Assembly (NCBI GenBank): GCA_036351435.1
Contig: JAZBPA010000321.1
Coordinates: forward strand, 1 to 35,889
DNA: 35,889 nucleotides
Direction of reading: 5' to 3'
Source: JAAUQA01 sp036351435
GTDB taxonomy: Bacteria > Pseudomonadota > Gammaproteobacteria > Competibacterales > Competibacteraceae
Below, piece after piece: positions 1-8,431 of the stretch; positions within the stretch are counted from its first letter, which is position 1, and each line of letters opens with the position of its first letter. Under the pieces are notes generated by a model. That model saw nothing but the letters and a program-made list of their open reading frames with translations. It did no database searches and was not told the origin of the DNA. The position numbers and the translations under genes were made by a program.

Positions 1-1111
1 GCATTGTTGAGAATGTCGACGGCGGTTTTCAGCCAACCCGAAGCCCCTTCTAGTTCTGGCCACAACGCGGCCGTTTTCTCCAAGGCCCGGTGCAGCACTC
101 TTTTCAGTTGCTGTAATGGTTTGACAAGCCCCCCTTTTTGGCGACGCGTTCCAGACTCGCCGCCACCGCCTCCAAGCGCGCGTGCAAGCGCTGCCCGGCC
201 GGCTCCAACGGCGGGCGATCCGACGCACTCAGCGCACCGCGTACCGCCGCACAATAGCCTCGGACTACCGCCGCCTCAGGCGTGGCCTGGCGCTCGGCTT
301 GGCGCTCCAGCGGACGCACCCCGCGCACCCGTTTCTTCAGCTCCTTCTTCGCCTGCCGATCGGCTTCCCAGATCGGCCGAGCCGCTTCGCGCAGATAATG
401 GAACTGGCACAACTGATGAGGAACCCCCGGCAATACTGCCGCCACCGCTTGGCGGATCGTCTGCTGCCCGTCGCTGATCACCCCCACCACCGGCGCCGAC
501 CAACCACTCAGCGCTTCTTTCAACAACGCCTCAAGCTCCGCAGCGCTCGACGACAACAGGCTGCGCGCTAACATCACTTCTCCCGACAGTACGTCGCGAA
601 TGACCCATAACACTTCCTGGCCCTTGGTCGGTTGCAATCCGTCGAGCGCGACGATCATCCGCCCTTGCCGGGCAAACACCGTGTCCAACCGCTGCCGATC
701 CGCCAGCGATACACTCACCAGTTCATCATAGCGCGCCAGTAGATACTCCACCGTGCGTTCGGCGATCGCCACGCCCTGGCTCTGCAACTGCCGATGGATC
801 TCCGGGGCGCTGCGATGCGCGCGGTAACGCAACTGCCCAATTCGCGCGATCACCTCCAGGCCAAATTCATGGTGCGGTAACGCCAAGCCCCCTTCGCCTT
901 CCGGCCGGTAGACCACATGGTAACGCGCGCAGTTCCGGTTCACGCAACGGCGCACCTGCAGCCGCAAACCAATTACTTCCTCCAGCGTGCTGATCTTGCG
1001 CCGGTCCTCATAGGCGAACCACATCCGATGCCCACACCACGGACAGTCCGTTCGAATTGTCGATAGCGTCTCGTGACGGGTCGCTTCCGGGCGCGGTGTC
1101 TTGCGGGCCAT
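1..1111 (-). CDS. Transposase, -1 frameshifted, C-terminus off window
   Basis: This is a DDE-type IS transposase. It has an N-terminal zinc-finger-like segment (CPWCGHRMW, then CVNRNC) and a catalytic-type core with the blocks VALDGLQP, GVISDGQQ and HQLCQFHYLREA. The ATG at 1111 is chosen because AGGAGGTG lies just upstream. The frame ends prematurely at 104. In the -1 frame the protein continues to the window edge (LVKPLQQLKRVL, then ALWPELEGASGWL), which matches what I recall of full-length relatives. The switch falls on a run of five A and six G (129-139, complement). It is either a programmed -1 shift (A AAG GGG or G GGG GGC slippery sites) or an inactivating indel. The exact IS family is not assigned with confidence. 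Confidence 0.75.
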
Positions 1112-1200
1112 GACACACCTCCTCAATTCGTTTGCCTCTATCTCATTAGACAATCCAGCTGAGTTTGCGATCCTAGTTTTAAAACAGCTTCTTAGGCCAA
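1..1200 (-). mobile_element. Insertion sequence, right part only
   Basis: This is the transposase end of an insertion sequence whose other end is beyond the left edge of the window. The transposase gene is preceded by about 90 bases of leader. The outer boundary near 1200 is approximate: without the opposite end I cannot define the terminal inverted repeats or a target duplication. The element lies about 60 to 150 bases beyond the stop of the A+T-rich gene at 1258-2373, so it appears to have inserted between genes rather than into that gene. Confidence 0.6.
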
Positions 1201-1257
1201 GTTCCGCAGCACTCACTCTAATTTCCACTCAATCCTCCAGAGCGGGAATTTTTATTA

Positions 1258-2373
1258 TTAGAAGCTTGGGCGCTTAAATAAGAACAAGTGGACACGCTTG
1301 ATCAATAAATAAATAAAATTCACAGTGCTTTTCAAAAAAGGATACTTGCCGAGTGCATTTGACAATCTAACTGCATGAGAGTTTTTATATATTTCACAGG
1401 CTTGCTTTAGCTCGTTTCTTTCATGCTCTATTTGCTGGTATTGATCCTGTAATCCTTGATAAGTGCCTTGTAAGTCATTTAGCGCTAATTGATGCTCGGC
1501 TATTTCATGCTTAAGTGCATGACGATCTGTATTTATTTCCTGGTTTATTTCATTCAGCCTTGCGACCTCATCCTTCATATTTTTGGCATAGGTTTCAATA
1601 TCTCTATGTCTTTTATCATAGTCAGCAAGCAGGCTGTTGAGGTGGTAGTAATTGTTACGTACAACCCTATAGTTATTTAACGTTAATCTATACGTTTCTT
1701 CCATGGTGTACTTGAATCCGAGAGCTTTGATGTCGGTGTTGCATACTAATAGAGTCGAGAATAATCTTTCCATTATGAATGGGATATAGTTTTTCGATAT
1801 ATGGTAGTTCGAATCGCTATATAAGAAATCTTTTTCCTCCTCGGTCAGTTCTTCAGACAAATATTGATATACAGGCAAAGTAAATTTTATATATTCATCC
1901 CAAAAAAATTCGTTCCCAACCCAATAATTACAGTAGGCTCCTGTTTCCTTGTCATGAACAATTTCTTTCAAGTTAATATTAATCCCACATTTGCCTAGAA
2001 CGTTCTGAGTGAAATCCAAGATGCCTTTATGATAATAGTCGCCTTGGAGCCAAATATTATCGAAGCAATCCAGATCCCAAGGCAAGGGGTTGATAAAGTA
2101 AACATCATAATTATCGTGTTGGTTTATTCTTATAAATTCAATGAATCGTTTGCCATCTATACGTGTCTTTTCGTTAAATCGCCACGATAAAAATCCTGTG
2201 AAGTCTGCTTCTAAATGTAATCCTTTTTCATAAGCATCCTTAAAAACCCAGTATTCGTGCCAGTCGGGGTTATTGTTTAATATGTTGCTGTACGGGGTAA
2301 AATTTATATCTAGATTATTTTGTTGGTCATTTTGATAATATATCTGATATATCTGTATATTAATTTTATCCAT
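1258..2373 (-). CDS. A+T-rich protein of unknown function, coiled coil
   Basis: I do not recognise a named family with confidence. The 371-residue product has an aromatic- and Asn-rich N-terminal part (about 1-250) with short blocks such as INPLPWDLDCFDN and WLQGDY. A long Glu/Gln-rich heptad-like coiled coil follows (about 255-325), then a hydrophobic basic C-terminus (FIYLLIKRVHLFLF). It vaguely resembles hypothetical proteins that accompany glycosyltransferases in surface polysaccharide loci. The gene is clearly richer in A+T than its neighbours, with codons such as AAT, TAT and ATA common, which suggests horizontal acquisition. It sits between an insertion sequence and leuA, on the same strand. 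The frame is intact and the C-terminus looks natural. Confidence 0.6.
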   Translation of the reverse strand: MDKINIQIYQIYYQNDQQNNLDINFTPYSNILNNNPDWHEYWVFKDAYEKGLHLEADFTGFLSWRFNEKTRIDGKRFIEFIRINQHDNYDVYFINPLPWDLDCFDNIWLQGDYYHKGILDFTQNVLGKCGININLKEIVHDKETGAYCNYWVGNEFFWDEYIKFTLPVYQYLSEELTEEEKDFLYSDSNYHISKNYIPFIMERLFSTLLVCNTDIKALGFKYTMEETYRLTLNNYRVVRNNYYHLNSLLADYDKRHRDIETYAKNMKDEVARLNEINQEINTDRHALKHEIAEHQLALNDLQGTYQGLQDQYQQIEHERNELKQACEIYKNSHAVRLSNALGKYPFLKSTVNFIYLLIKRVHLFLFKRPSF

Positions 2374-2480
2374 ATATGACTCAAATAAATCTATTGTAAA
2401 GATTTGACCTCTTCTCTCCTATGGAGGGAAGAGTAGCATAAGATTATGTTCTGATTAGTCTGAACAAGTTGTAATTATTT

Positions 2481-2516
2481 CCAGCCATTAATGTATAGAA
2501 CGGCACTAATGGCTGG
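2481..2516. repeat. 10-bp perfect inverted repeat downstream of leuA
   Basis: CCAGCCATTA (2481-2490) and TAATGGCTGG (2507-2516) are exact reverse complements separated by 16 bases. It lies about 30 bases beyond the leuA stop, so it could be the leuA transcript end. However, the minus-strand bases after the stem are AAATAATTAC rather than a run of T, so it is not a textbook intrinsic terminator. A protein-binding palindrome or 3'-end stabilising hairpin is equally possible. Confidence 0.5.
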
Positions 2517-2546
2517 GGTTTAAGGCCAGGTATTCGGCCGAGGGGC

Positions 2547-4271
2547 CTAAGCAAATTGCTGGTCTTTTTTACGTGCAGCCTCGCTATGTGGCACTTTGGT
2601 TTCTCGCCGGCGCATCATACGATTCACTGCGCTAATAACCGCTCGCAATGAAGCAGTCACGATATTTTCATGCATCCCCACACCAAACAAAGTGACGCCA
2701 TCGCCCAGCTGAATTTCCACATAGGCAACTGCTGTGGCATCTGCACCTGCACCGACCGCGTGTTCATGATAGTCCACCAGCCGCAGAGCGACATCACAGT
2801 GACTGTTCATGGCGCCCACGAATGCGTCGATGGGACCATTACCGGTACCGGTAATCACTATGTCTTTACCATGAATGCGAACTGTAGCGGTCAGTTTATC
2901 CACTCCAGTGGACTCGGTACTAGAGATACCTCGATGTTCGAGGAAAGCATAGGGTTCTTGAGCGGCCAGATACTCCTCTTCAAAGGCCATCCAGATTGCA
3001 TCAGATGTCAGTTCCTTGCTGGTTGTATCAGCAATGGCTTGCACCAATTGGCTGAACTCAATCTGTAACCGTCGTGGCAGCTTGATGCCGTGATCTTTTT
3101 CCAACAGATAAGCGATCCCACCCTTACCAGATTGGCTGTTAACTCGAATGACCGCTTCGTAAGTACGCCCGACATCGGCAGGATCAATCGGCAAATAAGG
3201 CACCTCCCAGTGCTGTTCGTTAGAGCGGACAGCCAGCCCTTTCCTGATGGCGTCCTGATGGGAACCGGAAAAAGCGGTAAAAACCAAATCACCCACATAG
3301 GGATGGCGCTCATGCACGGGCAGCTGATTGCAATACTCGGCGCAGCGTTTCACGGCATTGATGTCGGACAGATCCAGTTCCGGGTCCACGCCCTGTGTAA
3401 ATAAATTGAGCGCCAGGGTAATGATGTCCACATTGCCGGTACGTTCGCCATTACCAAACAAGGTGCCCTCAACCCGATCTGCGCCAGCCATGACCGCCAA
3501 CTCGGCAGCGGCGACCGCTGTTCCTCGGTCATTGTGAGGATGTATGCTGATAATTACCGAATCCCGCCGGCTGAAATTGCGACTAAACCACTCGACTTGG
3601 TCGGCATAGACATTGGGTGTAGCCATTTCCACAGTCGCCGGCAAGTTAAGAATGATCTTCTGTTGCGGAGTCGGTTGCCAAACCTCGGTCACCGCTTCAC
3701 AGATCGCCACCGCGAAGTCTAATTCGGTGCCTGTGAAGCTTTCCGGAGAGTACTGAAATACCCACTCCGTTTCCGGATAATCAGCGGCGATAGCCTTGAT
3801 CAAACGGGCGCCAGATACCGCAATGTCGATGATACCGGACCGGTCGAGACCGAACACGACCCGCCGCTGTAATTCGGAGGTGGAGTTGTATAAATGTACG
3901 ATCGCCCGTTTGGCACCTCGCAATGCTTCGAAAGTACGGCGAATCAGCGGTTCCCGCGATTGGGTCAGGGCCTGGATAGCCACACTGTCCGGAATTCTAT
4001 CCTCATCAATCAGCTGTCTAACAAAGTCAAAATCGGTTTGAGAGGCAGCCGGAAAACCCACTTCGACTTCTTTGAAACCTAACTCCATCAGCATATCGAA
4101 CATGCGGAGCTTGCGTTCAGTCCCCATGGGATCAATCAGTGCTTGATTGCCATCGCGAAGATCGACACTGCACCAGGCGGGGGCTTGTTCTATTACTCGT
4201 GATGGCCATTGGCGATCAGGCAGATCAATGGCGGGAAATGAACGATATTTGGCTGCGGCTGTAACTTTCAT
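2547..4271 (-). CDS. leuA: 2-isopropylmalate synthase
   Basis: This enzyme condenses acetyl-CoA with 2-oxoisovalerate in the first committed step of leucine synthesis. The 574-residue product is of the long form (LeuA type 2, as in yeast and actinobacteria). It has an HMGL-like TIM barrel with the catalytic start CSVDLRDGNQAL near residue 34, EVGFPAAS, and the metal site HPHNDRGTA near 240. A C-terminal LeuA dimer/regulatory domain (about 430-550) is expected to bind leucine for feedback inhibition. The start is supported by GGAG eight bases upstream of the ATG. The gene stands alone, not with leuCDB. A leader peptide and terminator hairpin about 230-300 bases upstream suggest attenuation control. 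Confidence 0.95.
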   Translation of the reverse strand: MKVTAAAKYRSFPAIDLPDRQWPSRVIEQAPAWCSVDLRDGNQALIDPMGTERKLRMFDMLMELGFKEVEVGFPAASQTDFDFVRQLIDEDRIPDSVAIQALTQSREPLIRRTFEALRGAKRAIVHLYNSTSELQRRVVFGLDRSGIIDIAVSGARLIKAIAADYPETEWVFQYSPESFTGTELDFAVAICEAVTEVWQPTPQQKIILNLPATVEMATPNVYADQVEWFSRNFSRRDSVIISIHPHNDRGTAVAAAELAVMAGADRVEGTLFGNGERTGNVDIITLALNLFTQGVDPELDLSDINAVKRCAEYCNQLPVHERHPYVGDLVFTAFSGSHQDAIRKGLAVRSNEQHWEVPYLPIDPADVGRTYEAVIRVNSQSGKGGIAYLLEKDHGIKLPRRLQIEFSQLVQAIADTTSKELTSDAIWMAFEEEYLAAQEPYAFLEHRGISSTESTGVDKLTATVRIHGKDIVITGTGNGPIDAFVGAMNSHCDVALRLVDYHEHAVGAGADATAVAYVEIQLGDGVTLFGVGMHENIVTASLRAVISAVNRMMRRRETKVPHSEAARKKDQQFA

Positions 4272-4489
4272 GCTCTTTACTCCATGCTACGAACTCAGTA
4301 TTAAAATAAAAGACTGTGGCGCGCATACGGTCGCCAGGCTGCCACTAAGCCTGACGGCCGCAAGCTAGTCGTAGCGAAGCAAAGGCGCTGTGCAGATAAA
4401 GCAAGCGGGAACCGAGAATCCGGCGAACAGAGAGAAAAAAGCTAGAGGGTATAATCACGGTTTAATAATCCTTTCGAACGGTTTCAATG

Positions 4490-4529
4490 CCAACAACAAA
4501 ACCCGACGCTTCAATCAGAAGGCCGGGTT
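4490..4529 (-). terminator. Putative leu attenuator hairpin
   Basis: On the minus strand AACCCG (4529-4524) pairs with CGGGTT (4505-4500). The stem continues inward through a G-T wobble, a G-C pair, one bulged C and CTTC/GAAG to a five-base loop. It is followed by the T-rich tail TTGTTGTT. This has the form of an intrinsic terminator. Its 5' arm overlaps the last codons and stop of the leader peptide at 4515-4574, the typical geometry of a biosynthetic attenuator. About 230 bases separate it from leuA. Confidence 0.6.
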
Positions 4530-4574
4530 GCTTAGTCGTAGGCTGAGCCGCTCGAAGAATTGCGTAATCATCAT
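4515..4574 (-). CDS. Putative leu leader peptide (19 aa)
   Basis: A 19-codon frame starts at ATGATG (4574) and encodes MMITQFFERLSLRLSNPAF. Leucine codons CTC, CTA and CTA occur at positions 10, 12 and 14, just before the terminator arm. A ribosome stalled there for lack of charged leucyl-tRNA would sit on or next to the 5' arm of the hairpin and prevent it from folding, letting transcription reach leuA. The start has no strong Shine-Dalgarno sequence, and three leucines is modest for a leader, so this is an inference from position and geometry. It also carries three TTC phenylalanine codons. Confidence 0.5.
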   Translation of the reverse strand: MMITQFFERLSLRLSNPAF

Positions 4575-4778
4575 GCCGATAGCTTAGCGATGACCACCAC
4601 TCAGGTCAAGAGGATGTCTATTGGTCAGCAGGGCCATCGCATTTGGCTTGATGTAGTGAGTATGCGGTATTCCTTTCACCGCATTACGGACATAATCCTG
4701 GTGATTGTAACAAGGTAAAAAACACTGACGGGCGAGGACATGATCAGTTACTCCGCAACAGTCGTTTACATCCCCGCC
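4575..4778 (-). promoter_or_regulatory. Upstream region of the leu leader, promoter not defined
   Basis: This stretch lies between the stop of the HAD gene and the leader peptide and should contain the leuA promoter. I see no convincing -35/-10 pair and no gene; a minus-strand TTACAAT-like element near 4705 is only suggestive. No clear terminator for the HAD gene is visible either. Confidence 0.3.
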
Positions 4779-6911
4779 TCAGGACAATATCTGACGAACC
4801 TTGAGCTGAGCGACGGCGAGCCGCCGCCTTATACGGTGCGGCACCACTCTCCTGTACCGAGTGTGGGTTGCGACTGCTGCGCGCACCAGGTGTCCATGTA
4901 TTTTTAAATAATAGGATAGGGCGCGGTGGGTCAACCGGTAAGCCGAACGTACCTGACGGGATGACAGTGCGAGAGACCCTTCCTCCCAAGCGAACCCCAG
5001 TTCCCGGACATCCGCCGGCAGTGCTACACCGAGCTGTTTTTTTGCCACATAGTAAATGTCGCCGAACCTCAGTGGTCGGGCCAGCGTGGTGTGATCTTTC
5101 GCTTCATGAACCTGATCCACGACGCCTTCCATCCAAGCGATGGCCTCGGCCTCTTCCCGCGACGGTTGAGTAATGAACATGAGGTAGCATTGAGTGGCCG
5201 CCTCTTTCAATTGAACATGATAGTCCCGGTAAAAGCCGTTACGGCCGATCTCCTCCGCGTAGTCGATAATCACCGCCTGGAACCGATCCACGGTGTCGCG
5301 CATGCGTTGATCGTGTTCTGGACCAGCATATTCGGGAACGACCCGGTCGCCGTCGCGACGATAGCCGGTCACTGACGGGTGGTCGCACATGGTGAAGACA
5401 TGTTCGAGCACCAGCGGGTAATAGGCGGGGAAGAATCGGCTGAGGAATGATCCGGGACGCCTGTCGTCGTCCAGGTTCTCGACGAACAGGGCCCGGTAGC
5501 GCCCCGCCTGTTTGATCGGGAGTCGCCAGCGAAATACCCCCAAGTAGTAGCCCCACAGCGCAGTATCGTCTTCTCGCCCCAATGCTTTGCGTACTGCTGC
5601 TTGGCTGCGCAGCGACCATCCGGTATCGACGAACACGCTGCTGCCCGGCTCAAAGCCCTCCTGGGCTAGGTAGTCGGTCAGCAGATGCCGTGCCTCGCCT
5701 GCACGATGCAGAATCACCGCAGCGGTTTCTTCGTCCAGCAACACGCGCCAGAATTGCTCCAGTGTCTCTGGATTTAGTTCCTGTCCCCAGGTGTCGTCCT
5801 GGAAACCGCAGCGCCGGAGCACAGCGGCGATGTCCTCCGGTTCCAACTTAAGACGCTTCAAGATGGTATGGGGCGCCCAGGAATGGCCGCCGCCGCCGAA
5901 AGCAATCCAATCCAGGGACTGTCTATCAATGTTGAATACGGAGGGAAGATACCAGGCCTGGCGAGAACCGAAGATATAACGGCACTCGGGCGGATCTTCC
6001 ATGTGTCGGGTCAACGCTTGGGCGATACGCCAGAATATTTGGCCGTCCCTAGAGATGAAAAAAAGTTTTTTTATCCCGTGCCGGGCAGCGTCTTCCAGCA
6101 CCCAAGCGACATAGCTGGTCAGGAACGGAGCCACGACGTCTGCGGCAATGGACAACAATCCATGAAATGGGTCCTTCGGTGCCGCGTGCATCAGGCGCAC
6201 GGCGCGGCTGGTTCCTGCAATTCCCGAGCGGACCCAATTGTGCGTCTCGGTTTGCGAAAGCATTCGCATCTCGTAGCGATTCAGTTGGTATCCATCGTAT
6301 AGCCTGGTTCTAATGCCTTTGGCGGCGGGCATCGAAATGTCACTGTGCGGATTATCGCCACTGTGCAGCATCTCACAGGGAAGTATCCCTTCCTTAGCCA
6401 GCACGTGATCAAATAGCTTGCCGCTGCCTTTGCATACACCAACCTGACCGGATACATAGAGGTGATCTTCGGGTTGCGCTAGTGCGTGTCTTTCCAGCAT
6501 TGCACGGATGGTTTCTTGCGGCAGATACATGTCGCTGATGAAAATGACCCTGCCCTGGTTCACTCGCGCCTGTTCGATAAGCTGCCGAATAGCCAGTATG
6601 GGCCGAACCGCTTGTAATTCCAGTTCAATCTCCAGTGACTTGGCCTGTTCCCGATCCAGGCCCCATGCCCTCAATTCATGAAAATGGGCGTACACCGCAT
6701 GGATGGTGATGTCTTCGCGATCAGTTTGGATCCGGGCGCGCTGTTCCGCTTCCACCCGGGCCTGGGCCAACTCGTGCAGCGCTTCTCGGGAATCCAGTTC
6801 CCGCGGTGCTAGCAAGCCCCGCGCCAGATCGTAGAATAGATCGGTAGGCGCTGCTTTGGTCCTGACCAGGCAGGTATCGAAAACGTCGAATGAAAAAACT
6901 TTGATGGTCAT
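4779..6911 (-). CDS. HAD-superfamily hydrolase-like protein, COG5610 type
   Basis: This 710-residue protein has an N-terminal HAD-fold phosphatase-like domain (about 1-220). Motif I is FSFDVFDTCL (residues 6-15), a motif II-like segment is FISDMYLP, and motif IV is GDNPHSDISMPAAKG. The rest (about 230-710) is a large domain of unknown function with the block FVDTGWSLRSQ and a basic C-terminus. Proteins of this shape (predicted HAD hydrolase, COG5610) usually sit in polysaccharide clusters. Its start overlaps the stop of the glycosyltransferase by ATGA, so the two are translationally coupled and likely act on the same glycan or glycan precursor. The substrate is unknown. Confidence 0.75.
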   Translation of the reverse strand: MTIKVFSFDVFDTCLVRTKAAPTDLFYDLARGLLAPRELDSREALHELAQARVEAEQRARIQTDREDITIHAVYAHFHELRAWGLDREQAKSLEIELELQAVRPILAIRQLIEQARVNQGRVIFISDMYLPQETIRAMLERHALAQPEDHLYVSGQVGVCKGSGKLFDHVLAKEGILPCEMLHSGDNPHSDISMPAAKGIRTRLYDGYQLNRYEMRMLSQTETHNWVRSGIAGTSRAVRLMHAAPKDPFHGLLSIAADVVAPFLTSYVAWVLEDAARHGIKKLFFISRDGQIFWRIAQALTRHMEDPPECRYIFGSRQAWYLPSVFNIDRQSLDWIAFGGGGHSWAPHTILKRLKLEPEDIAAVLRRCGFQDDTWGQELNPETLEQFWRVLLDEETAAVILHRAGEARHLLTDYLAQEGFEPGSSVFVDTGWSLRSQAAVRKALGREDDTALWGYYLGVFRWRLPIKQAGRYRALFVENLDDDRRPGSFLSRFFPAYYPLVLEHVFTMCDHPSVTGYRRDGDRVVPEYAGPEHDQRMRDTVDRFQAVIIDYAEEIGRNGFYRDYHVQLKEAATQCYLMFITQPSREEAEAIAWMEGVVDQVHEAKDHTTLARPLRFGDIYYVAKKQLGVALPADVRELGFAWEEGSLALSSRQVRSAYRLTHRALSYYLKIHGHLVRAAVATHTRYRRVVPHRIRRRLAVAQLKVRQILS

Positions 6912-8149
6912 TGGCGGAATTCGTCGATGGATTCTGAATACAGCTGAAGGTGTCGCTCAAAAAACAGTTGATGGCTGAAGTCCTTCTCGATTCGCTTGCG
7001 CGCGGCCTTGCCCCATGAGGCGGCGCGCTGCGCTGTCAGGGCCTCCCGCAGTCCGACAACCAGCCCCGCACCATCGCGTTGCGGAACCAGGTGCCCTTCT
7101 ACGCCTTGCGCAATCATCTCCGGGACCCCGCCGGTATCGAAGCCGACCACCGGAGTGCCGGCGGCCATGGTCTCCAATATGGATAGCGGAAGATTATCTT
7201 CCAAAGATGTGAATAAGAACACGTCCGCTGCGGCGAAATAAAGCGCTTTCTTGGCTTCGTCCTGGAGGTATCCAGTACGGACTAGGTCGAGACCGGAAAA
7301 CGGTATCTCGTTTTCCGGATCTTCTTTCCCGATCAGGAGAACCAGCGGATCAATGTCGGCCATGGCATTTAACGCATCCAGCGCATACCTCAGGCCTTTG
7401 CGTGCTTCATGCAACGGACCGGCGGTGAACAGGACGATGGGACGTTCCCGCGGTAGTCCCAGTCGGTCCCGTACCTCGGCCTTGGGATGAGGCAAAAATA
7501 CGCTGGTATCAACGCCGTTTGGTATTATCCGCGGGTAATGCTTCAAGGATCCAGAATTCATGGCAAGCTGTGCCATCCAGCGGCTCGGGGTCACGATCTT
7601 GAGCTTCGGTGCCGCCAGTGCACGCTGTTTTATTCGTAATAGAGTGCGAGTACCGTCTCGTTTGCCCTCCAGAGGCCATTGGCCGATCTGGGGGCACCGC
7701 CCGCAACCGTGCTTGTATCGGGTGCAATCACCAGGGTAAATACAGCCACCGGTGAACGCGGAACAGTCGTGAAAAGTCCATACTGTGGGGAATGATCGAC
7801 TTATGCGCCAAGGTGTGATGGGTGAAATAGCAGTCGATAGGTCATGAAAATGAAACACATCGTAATCGCGATAGCCCCGGCTTAGCCAAAGGTAGACAAG
7901 CTCCGAGGGTATGATGTTATGCAACCCTGCGCGGGTTGAGACACGGTTGAGGTAACGCGCCATAGCGTCGAAGCGCCGGCGGGGGCTGTATAGGGGACGC
8001 ATATAAGGCGCATGTTCGCCAATGGCGAAACTCAGGTACAGATGGGCTTCGTGTCCAGCATCGTTGAGCATGCAGCATAAATCTTCGCCAACCCGACTAG
8101 CCCCACCACCGAAGCGGTCGCTCTTGCACATCAAAGCTATGCGCATCAT
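6908..8149 (-). CDS. Glycosyltransferase family 4 (group 1)
   Basis: This is a cytoplasmic glycosyltransferase of GT-B fold, expected to move a sugar from a nucleotide donor to a glycan or lipid-linked acceptor. The N-terminal Rossmann half begins with the glycine loop SDRFGGGASRVG (about 9-20). The C-terminal donor half contains RPIVLFTAGPL, then VFLFTSLEDNLPLSILETMAAGTPVV with the EX7E-type pattern, and GFDTGGVPEMI. A Cys-rich insert (CTRYKHGCGRCPQIG, near residue 145) is common in a subgroup annotated as WcaC/WbaZ-like. It is the first gene of a two-gene unit with the HAD protein (ATGA overlap). The 280 bases upstream contain no gene that I can see. Acceptor and sugar cannot be predicted. 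Confidence 0.88.
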   Translation of the reverse strand: MMRIALMCKSDRFGGGASRVGEDLCCMLNDAGHEAHLYLSFAIGEHAPYMRPLYSPRRRFDAMARYLNRVSTRAGLHNIIPSELVYLWLSRGYRDYDVFHFHDLSTAISPITPWRISRSFPTVWTFHDCSAFTGGCIYPGDCTRYKHGCGRCPQIGQWPLEGKRDGTRTLLRIKQRALAAPKLKIVTPSRWMAQLAMNSGSLKHYPRIIPNGVDTSVFLPHPKAEVRDRLGLPRERPIVLFTAGPLHEARKGLRYALDALNAMADIDPLVLLIGKEDPENEIPFSGLDLVRTGYLQDEAKKALYFAAADVFLFTSLEDNLPLSILETMAAGTPVVGFDTGGVPEMIAQGVEGHLVPQRDGAGLVVGLREALTAQRAASWGKAARKRIEKDFSHQLFFERHLQLYSESIDEFRQ

Positions 8150-8431
8150 CCATTAATGATCTTGGTGCATGCGTCAACTAAGCAGAGAATGTTTCGTAGG
8201 CCGTATAAAAAGCCCATTTTTCCCCATCAAGGGTGTCGTGCCGTGTCACCTCAAACCTCTAAAATCGCGCAGAAAAATAGTTCAACAACTCTTCAGCTAG
8301 CTTAAAATAGCCCTGTGTTTCAAGTTTCTCTATCACTATATCTCAATGATCTGTATTTATGAAAAGTAATCGTGAGCAGACAACAATCCTCATTTTGGCT
8401 GTGACTGGTTAGAGTAGTGGAACAGTATTGG

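Noticed and set aside
4..571. Plus-strand open frames opposite the transposase
   Set aside because: They are Arg/Pro/Ala-rich shadows of the transposase frame with no recognisable domain.
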